Below are positions 57,734 to 64,000 of a stretch of DNA of 64,000 bases, in pieces. Within the stretch, counting starts at the first letter, position 1. Each line of letters starts with the position of its first letter. The DNA is taken from contig NW_026461120.1 of the NCBI RefSeq assembly GCF_021730395.1, positions 1 through 64,000 of the forward strand, written 5' to 3'. Under the pieces are notes generated by a model. It ran no database searches and was not told where the DNA came from. It saw only the letters and a program-made list of their open reading frames with translations. The position numbers were made by a program, and so were the translations under genes. This DNA comes from Mercenaria mercenaria. Taxonomy: Eukaryota; Mollusca; Bivalvia; Venerida; Veneridae.

Positions 57734-58689
57734 TTACGGTGTTCCGTTGGGGCCATCGCAGTTTTGCGTTGTCGTCCTAAGGGCGAAATCTCAAAAACAC
57801 GATATTTTGACGCGAAAACACGATGCTATAACGCGAAATCACGATGCAAAAAATATCGCGATTTCGCAGTTTCGCGTTGTCGTCCTAAGGGAGAAATCGC
57901 GAAAACACGATATTTCGACGTGAAAACGCGATATTTTGACGCGAAAACACGATGCTATAACGCGAAAACACGAAGCGATAATATCGCGTTTTCGCGCTGT
58001 TAATATCGTGTTTTCGCGATTTCGCCCTGCCATTGTCTCTTCGCGTTTTCGCCTTCGTGGTAAGTAGGGCGAAAACGCGAAAACACGATATTGATAGCGC
58101 GAAAACGCGATATTTTTTGTCTTGTTTCCGCGATCTTGTATCGTGTTTTCGCGTTTTCACCCCTTCAGCTGCAAACGCGAAACCGCGATAACACGTGTTT
58201 TAATATCGTATTTTTGCCTTCAAACTCTTGTAAGACATTTCGATAGACAGTAAATTCGAGAGACGCGATCTTAGGATACTTGGAATTGTTTATTTTTTTC
58301 GTACCGGCAATAGATCCACTTTTCCAGTCACAAATGTAACATAACATTTTATTTATTTGGTATTAAAATGCGCATATGCATTTATAGCCAAACTATTTTA
58401 AAGTAGATGAAGTATTTTTAAAGATGTTCTATTCAGTAGGACATGTGACCTTTTCAGAGAGAGAAAATTGTAACATGACTGTAGTATGTATACAAAGTAA
58501 AACACAAGATATTCGATAACATTTTTGCAAACAGAAAACTTACTTTGCAGAGTTTATTAAAACCTCTCATCACCGTTTTGAATTATGCACATATAAATTG
58601 GAATATACAGCCCACTAAAATCGTGTTTTCGCGATTTCTCCCTTAGGACGACAACGCGAAACTGCGATGGCCCCAACGGAACACCGTAG
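57734..58689. mobile_element. 956-bp TIR element filled with GCGAAAACACGAT words
   Basis: The left end, TTACGGTGTTCCGTTGGGGC, is complemented at the right (58689 inward) for about 60 nt with few mismatches, through CATCGCAGTTTTGCGTTGTC and GTCCTAAGGG. TATA flanks both ends (57730-57733 and 58690-58693). The inner part repeats GCGAAAACACGAT in one orientation to about 57985 and ATCGTGTTTTCGCG in the other to about 58160, then AT-rich unique sequence. No transposase. All open frames here are word-repeat by-products. Confidence 0.75.
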
Positions 58690-58757
58690 TATATAGTAAT
58701 TTCAATCACATTGTGTTTCTGCAGTGTAAAACAGTTACATGTACATGTATTCATGTA

Positions 58758-58916
58758 TATTCTTAAAACTATGCTAAAAAGAGATGGACTTAATAGATTT
58801 GCAGATAAAGTTGTGAAATCACATTTATTTAGGAAGGGTCTTAATTATCCACCTGAAAATTTGTAGTATAGCTGTATATTACCTGTATTATAAGAATGAT
58901 TTTCATGAAGTTGTGG
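58758..58916 (+). repeat. Dispersed repeat copy 2 (matches 34403)
   Basis: See 34403-34560. The match begins at ATTCTTAAAACTA and ends near TTTTCATGAAGTT. It lies just outside the TIR element ending at 58689. Confidence 0.6.
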
Positions 58917-58984
58917 GTGAAGCAAGTAGGTCATTAGATCATGCTGGGGTGTCTTAAAGCAGAATAATATTGAATTTTTTCACA

Positions 58985-59300
58985 AGGAAGGCATAAAACA
59001 AACAAAACAAAATCAATATGTGAAACGAATACGCCAGACGCAATGTCCTTGAAATACTACCCAGAGCAGTAAATTTTCTAGTACCTAACATTATTATATC
59101 ACTAAGCAAAAGATAATATCAATGATGTTACTGGTCTTATGTTCAATAGTTTTAGCTTTTTTAAAGTATCCAGTTGTTTTTGTATTGTACATATGAATCA
59201 TATTGTAAGCATTTATAAATGCTATTTTAGACAATATTGGTAAACATTCATCTTAACCATTTTATGTCATGATATGGTCCTATTTGAATAAGATTACCTT
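58985..59300 (+). repeat. Dispersed repeat copy 1 (also 63310-63660)
   Basis: ACGCCAGACGCAATGTCCTTGA, TAGTACCTAAC, AATGATGTTACTGGTCTTA, TTTAGCTTTTTTAAAG and CATGATATGGTCCTATTTGAA segments match the same order at 63345-63650 with about 20% divergence. The second copy has a 78-codon open frame; this copy does not. Confidence 0.55.
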
Positions 59301-59580
59301 ACTTCGAGCTTTTTTGTGCAACTAACCTGTAGTAAATAAACAAATATGCACGATCTGAGTGGATATTACATTTTATTCAATACTTACAGCTTACAACTAA
59401 CACAGTTAACATAATCTGTTGGCTGACAACATGCACTGAAACCCAGATTTTAAGACTCAGCTAAATCCTATCATACAACGTACAGTTTATACTAATTTAT
59501 TTATGCTCGATTGCCAAACGAGTTCTTAGAACTTAATATATTAATGGCTCTCGAACCTCATTCTAGATGGAACCAACCTC

Positions 59581-59721
59581 TAAGAGAAGAGAGAGAGAGA
59601 GAGACAATGTGGAATTAAAGTGTCTTGTCTAAGGACACTACCACCAAGGCAGTAGCCGGGATCGAACCCGGGACCCTTCGATCTCAAGGCGGACGCGCTG
59701 CCACTGCGCTACGGCGGCTCC
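59581..59721 (-). mobile_element. tRNA-derived SINE with intact A and B boxes
   Basis: The minus strand starts GGAGCCGCCGTAGCGCAGTG (A box TAGCGCAGTGG), then GTCCCGGGTTCGATCCCGG, a strong B box in a well-formed T arm. It continues GCTACTGCCTTGGTGGTAGT and GTCCTTAGACAAGACACTTT, and ends in a TC-repeat tail. The tRNA-like part is the best preserved in the window and could be mistaken for a tRNA gene. The attached body argues for a SINE. Confidence 0.65.
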
Positions 59722-59779
59722 ACAACGTACCGTAATTTTTGTATCCGTTTCTATTATGAACAGTATTATTTTTGGACAC

Positions 59780-60160
59780 GCCCAAAGGGAGCGTATCATG
59801 TTATGACACCGGTGTCCGTCTCTCCGACCGCCCGTTAGCAATTTCGTGTAAGCTCTGTAACTCTTGAACACTTGAAGGATTTCGAAGAAATTTGACACAG
59901 ATGTTTACCACGTCGAGAACACGTGCAGAACGCATGTTTTGGATGTCATGCTTCAAGGTCAAGGTCACACTTTTACACTTACGGGTCAAACGTCAGATAA
60001 ATTGTTTCATGTCCGCTTTGAATCTCTTGAACTGCTTGAAGGATTTTAAAGAAACTTGGCACTCATGTTCACCATATCGAGACGACGTGCAAAGCGCATG
60101 TTTTGGATGGTTTGCTTCAATGTCGGGCGTATATTCATCCGCATTGTGGTGCTCTTGTTC
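59780..60160 (+). repeat. GGTCA-type tandem units, two copies (~150 bp)
   Basis: CTCTTGAACACTTGAAGGATTT, then GAAATTTGACACAGATGTTT, ACGTGCAGAACGCATGTTTT and TCAAGGTCAAGGTCACACTT recur with changes from about 60022. This is a different subfamily from the 53870 array. Confidence 0.6.
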
Positions 60161-62295
60161 GTCGTTTGTATACATTACGATAACTTAAAATGTATAGATA
60201 ATTGTTTATTATCAGTATTGAAAGAACTAACAAATTAAGTAAAGCGAGAGAAAATTTATAATTTCATTCAATATCATACTTATAGTCTATTAATAACAAG
60301 AATTGTCAAGTACCAAATTGATCACATTATAGGTCAGTTATAGTCAAATGTAAGTTTACAAAGCAAGTTATGTAACTTTGTTATTTTGACAGAATTATTC
60401 CTCAACAAGACAAAATCTGTGTTTTGTTTTAATAACTCTAAAACAAATGAAGGTATTGTATAAGAACTGCGAAAAATAAATGAAAGGATCATAAGTCAAA
60501 TTCACATATCAGATCCAATAAGTTTGTTTTGGTTTTCCACTTTTCACTTTGAAAATGGCAAAATGATAGGCATTCAATATTAAAAAGTCTGTTCGTGCAT
60601 TTGGTGGAAATTTCACACAAACTACTCTTAAGTCTTACATCATATTGTAAGTTTACAAGTTCCGTAACTCTACCTTTTATTTTGACAAGATCATTCCCTT
60701 TCATTTCTTTTTTTTTTTTTTTTTTTTGAAAATATAGCAACGTTGTTGGTATCTTGACGAAAGAACTCTGCAGGTATCGCACTGAACTATGAAACAGAAT
60801 TTCAGTGTCTTAAGGCAAGTTCTTGTACAATGTACAATGTCCCATAATAATGATTCTGACTTTGATATCGACAACATTACTTCTCTTTTTGCACTTTGAA
60901 AATGTCCTTAAAGTGCCCTTTCCTTAAAAAAACTAAGCTTCTACACACAATGTGGAATCATAATATGAACTATGTGATTTATTTTGACTTGACAAAATGA
61001 ATTCCTATTGGACTTTTAATGTCAAATTGACAGAATTATTGATGTCTTAAATAACTCTGAGACCAAAATTGTCCTTAAAGTGCTAACCTATCTTTTTTAC
61101 ATTGGGGAATTATAATGTATGGCAGTGTCCTGGTGCAAGCAGAGAAATTAAATTTGTCTACGCAGGACTTACTATTTCTTATGCAGGACATATTAGTAGT
61201 GGTTTTCCTTGAAGAGCTCTAAAATCAATGAAGGTATTTCATTAAAACATATAAAACTCTAGGCTACTGCAGCAAGTTGACATAATTGCACTAGATATTT
61301 GATATTCAAAGAAGATGACATTACACCCACGGAAGGGAATTTATTGTGATTTTGGGAATTTAAGTTTTCTCTATGAGTGCAGAGTACAAATAGCTGTTAC
61401 TTTTATAACTTGAAATCGTAGCTTTTCCCATAGGCTCGTGTATTTTCCTGCTTTATGCAGATGTATTGGCGTGTTAGTTGCAAACTATTTATAATTTGTC
61501 AACGTGTTTCAAACAGCGTCTGGTATCAAACATTAAGCACTCAGATTTGCCAGGATGCAAGTAAAATTTGTAACAAGTCAGTATGAACATTGTTCAGGCA
61601 CCTGGATCCCTTTGTGCAAACATCGTGTACAGTATTATTATCAGTATTTCGTTTATCAATCTTTATCGTCGTATTGTGTATATTGCAAAATCAAAATAAG
61701 TCCGATAATACTCTATGATATAGATGATATCAAAGGATCATGACTCTGTTTATAATGTGGAAGCCATATCGTTTTAATTATGAGACGGAAGATATTTACT
61801 TCTTCTTACTTTCTTTTTCAGTATTTTTATCTAACATATCATGAATTTTGAAGAATAGAATAAACAGTTTTATATGTTGTTTTTCATTATATTCTTTTAT
61901 AGCTATGTAAGTTCATGTGCAACATTGTCATTAATGAATTTCTTATTGTGACCAAAGCATCCCAGGATTCTACACTGACAATATATTTTTAGTTTACCAG
62001 ATTTCTATAAAATATTTCATCAAACATTTATTTAAATCTAGAGCATATTCTTCATATTTTTTGACTTGGCTAATGTATAAACAAAGTATATATGTAGAAA
62101 GAAAATTATAATCAAATTTCATCTAATTCATGTGTTAAAATACTTCCAGTTTTCTTTACATATTCATACTGTAATTACTTATGCAAGAGTTGTATTTTTG
62201 ATATTACGTTTTATTTACACACTGTTAACTGTCATATGCTGAATAAAAACGCGCCCCATTTCCGTAGAATCTTTGTTGCTGCTTATAAGGCTATA
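60161..62295. other. AT-rich noncoding region
   Basis: No gene or element boundary recognised. A run of about 20 T lies at 60709-60728. Confidence 0.4.
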
Positions 62296-62955
62296 CACGA
62301 CACGAGTAGTCTAATTTGAACCCTACATGGTACAATGAGTGTCTTGTTCGAGCCCTAGGCGCAACGCAGACCTTACGTGGGACGCGGATTGTCTAGTTTG
62401 AACCCAACGCTTGACAAGGGCTGTCCACTTTGAACCCTATATGAGACGCGGATTGTCTAGTTTGACCCCTACGCGCAACACGGTTTGTCCAGTATGAACC
62501 TTACATGGGACGCGGATTATCTAGTTCTAACCCTACGCGCGGCCTAGATTCTCCAGTTTGAATCCTATATGAGACGCGAACTGTCTAGTTCGAACACAAC
62601 GCAAGACACGGGTTGTTCAGTTTGAACCCTACATGAGACGCGGACTGTCTAGTTCGAACTTTACGAACAACACGGGGCTGTCCAATTTGAACTCTAAATG
62701 GGCGCGGATTGTCTAGTTCGAACCCAACGCACAACGCGGGTTATCTAGTTTGAACCCTATATAGGACCCGGATAGTCTAGTCCGAACTATACGCGCAACA
62801 TGTGTTGTCAAGTGTGAACCCCTACAGGAGACGCGGATTCTCTAGTTTGAACCCTACGCGCAACACAGGTTGTCCAGTTCGAACCTTAAACAGGAAAAGA
62901 TCGAACCCTACGCGCAACACGGGTTGTTTAGTTTGAACCCTACACGAGGCACGGA
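62296..62955. repeat. Satellite with alternating ~31-bp monomers (62-bp dimer)
   Basis: About 21 monomers alternate between type A, ACGCGCAACACGGGTTGTCC plus AGTTTGAACCCT, and type B, ACATGAGACGCGGATTGTCT plus AGTTTGAACCCT. Both share the TAGTTTGAACCCTAC half. Several monomers are diverged or partial near the edges. The region is sharply delimited and more GC-rich than its flanks. Confidence 0.75.
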
Positions 62956-63309
62956 TTCAGCTCCAAGAAAGACTTGAGAAAGAGGAAGAATAGAGAACCA
63001 TATAATGCATCATTCATCATTCTAATTTGTCATAATTTTTGCCGTGATGAAATAAACAGTATTTGTATAATAAATCTCCCATGCTTTATTTTGATCTTGA
63101 AATATATTTTTACGTCTTTATCCGAATTATTGTACAGATATATGATCAGCGATATGGTCTGAATATAAGCGCCTGACATTGCCATTTTAAGTGTAAAGGC
63201 AGTTTACTTGTTTTTTGCATGATCAGTTCAAATGTATTTTGTTTTGATAGACTTTATGGTTGCTATGCAAGTATATAATGTTACAAGGAAGTTGTTGAGC
63301 ATTTAACAA

Positions 63310-63660
63310 ATATAACTAAACAAAGTGCTCAAGATAAAATCAAAACTAATACGCCGGACGCAATGTCCTTGACATAATAGCAAAACAGTAGTAAATCAGT
63401 AATGAAGAAGGAAGTATTGATTGTACCTAACTTTGTTATACCACCTGGTGACAAATATGTACATGGGGTTTTCGCAAGAGTATTAATGATATTACTGGCC
63501 TTAATTTCTGTATTTCTAGCTTTTAAAAAAGACATGTATTTGTTGTATCAATTATATAAACCATTTCGTAAGAATTCAAGTGTAGAATTTTCGAAGTTTG
63601 CAGTAAACTGTTGTCCTTTTCATATCTTGACATGATCCCTATTTGAAAAGCACCTAACTG
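63310..63660 (+). repeat. Dispersed repeat copy 2 (matches 58985), with a small open frame
   Basis: It aligns in order with 58985-59300. It contains an uninterrupted 78-codon frame at 63402-63635, MKKEVLIVPNFVIPPGDKYV, followed by a hydrophobic VLMILLALISVFLAF stretch that would span a membrane. It could be a remnant of a coding element or a host exon. No homologue is known to me. Confidence 0.45.
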
Positions 63661-64000
63661 TGAGATATATGTCCCTTTCTCACTGGATATTACCTTACAA
63701 TGCTGTTGAATGAAAAAGTCAATAAGGGCATACACAAAGGGGTGATAAGTTTGAATAAATGTCGTTCCAGATTTCATTGAGATGGTTTACTTTTATAAAC
63801 AGTAATAGCAGTTTCCTGTCATTTTTATTTCATATATCAACGAGTAGCAAGTTATTCAAATATCTTTGTATATGTATGTCTTTGGTTATTCTAATTTTGT
63901 ATTGAAACTAAGTACTGCATTACAAAATTAACTATTTCAGTTGCCTACAAATATTTAGAACCAGATTACCGAAAAAGCAGTCATTATTAGCATATAGACT
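63661..64000. other. AT-rich noncoding end of window
   Basis: Nothing recognised. Confidence 0.4.

Noticed and set aside
57713-58160. Arg/Thr/Cys-rich frames
   Set aside because: By-products of GCGAAAACACGAT repeats.
59640-59721. Functional tRNA gene
   Set aside because: A and B boxes are good, but the sequence continues into a SINE body and TC tail, so a SINE head is the better call.

Overview
The window looks like intergenic and intronic DNA from a bivalve mollusc, most likely a clam-type heterodont. That is an inference from the repeat content: BEL/Pao and Gypsy retroelements, several tRNA-headed SINEs with GTTAAACCCAACAAA-type tails, degenerate AAGGTCAAGGTCACA tandem units, TTAA-flanked and other small inverted-repeat elements, and arrays built from short CpG-bearing words. 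The DNA is AT-rich, genes are sparse and have introns, and nothing suggests a bacterial or organellar origin. No intact host protein gene with a secure function is present.

Layout. 1-8.4 kb: a 478-bp transposon with a clean target duplication (90-567), an unrecognised but protein-like open segment (2852-3099), a simple repeat split by a 429-bp tandem duplication (about 3990-5260), GGTCA-type tandem units (5810-6420), and a 1.84-kb compound palindrome whose core is a mirrored AGCAGT/ACTGCT array (6507-8347). 8.4-17 kb: small foldback elements and then a four-exon minus-strand gene of the DUF3504 (Crypton-derived tyrosine recombinase-like) family, spanning 16892 to 11440. Its splice phases agree throughout, but exon 3 is broken. 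17-28 kb: a MITE with a V-SINE-like insertion, several SINEs, a second mirrored minisatellite (22168-22553), an interferon-response-element-like motif cluster (25299-25330) and a foldback (25876-26039).

28-37.6 kb is a nest of elements. A minus-strand APE-type LINE (about 28135-34390) is interrupted by a SINE and by a 2.1-kb TTAA-flanked piggyBac-type nonautonomous element, which itself contains a 354-bp inverted-repeat element with a 10-bp target duplication. A second LINE 3' end (35896-37310) carries a near-perfect 50-nt palindrome and a TTTGA-type tail.

37.8-51.4 kb is a Gypsy-type LTR element with unusually long LTRs (about 1.65 kb). A minus-strand BEL/Pao element (42847-48455) is inserted in it, and a SINE is inserted in its 5' LTR only. 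Both are treated as fossils. The Pao element looks young and nearly complete; the Gypsy host is internally depleted.

51.4-64 kb holds more foldbacks, a pair of cAMP-response-like sites, a 145-bp tandem array (about 53870-55290), convergent tRNA-like modules (56941-57396), a TIR element packed with GCGAAAACACGAT words (57734-58689), a tRNA-derived SINE, and an alternating 31/62-bp satellite (62296-62955).

The most distinctive pattern is a recurring design at five loci: short CpG-containing words are tandemly repeated in one orientation and then in the opposite one, so each locus is a large imperfect hairpin. Two of the five also have precise terminal inverted repeats, which suggests mobile elements that carry mirrored minisatellites. 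All identifications were made by reading the sequence; no database search was possible.
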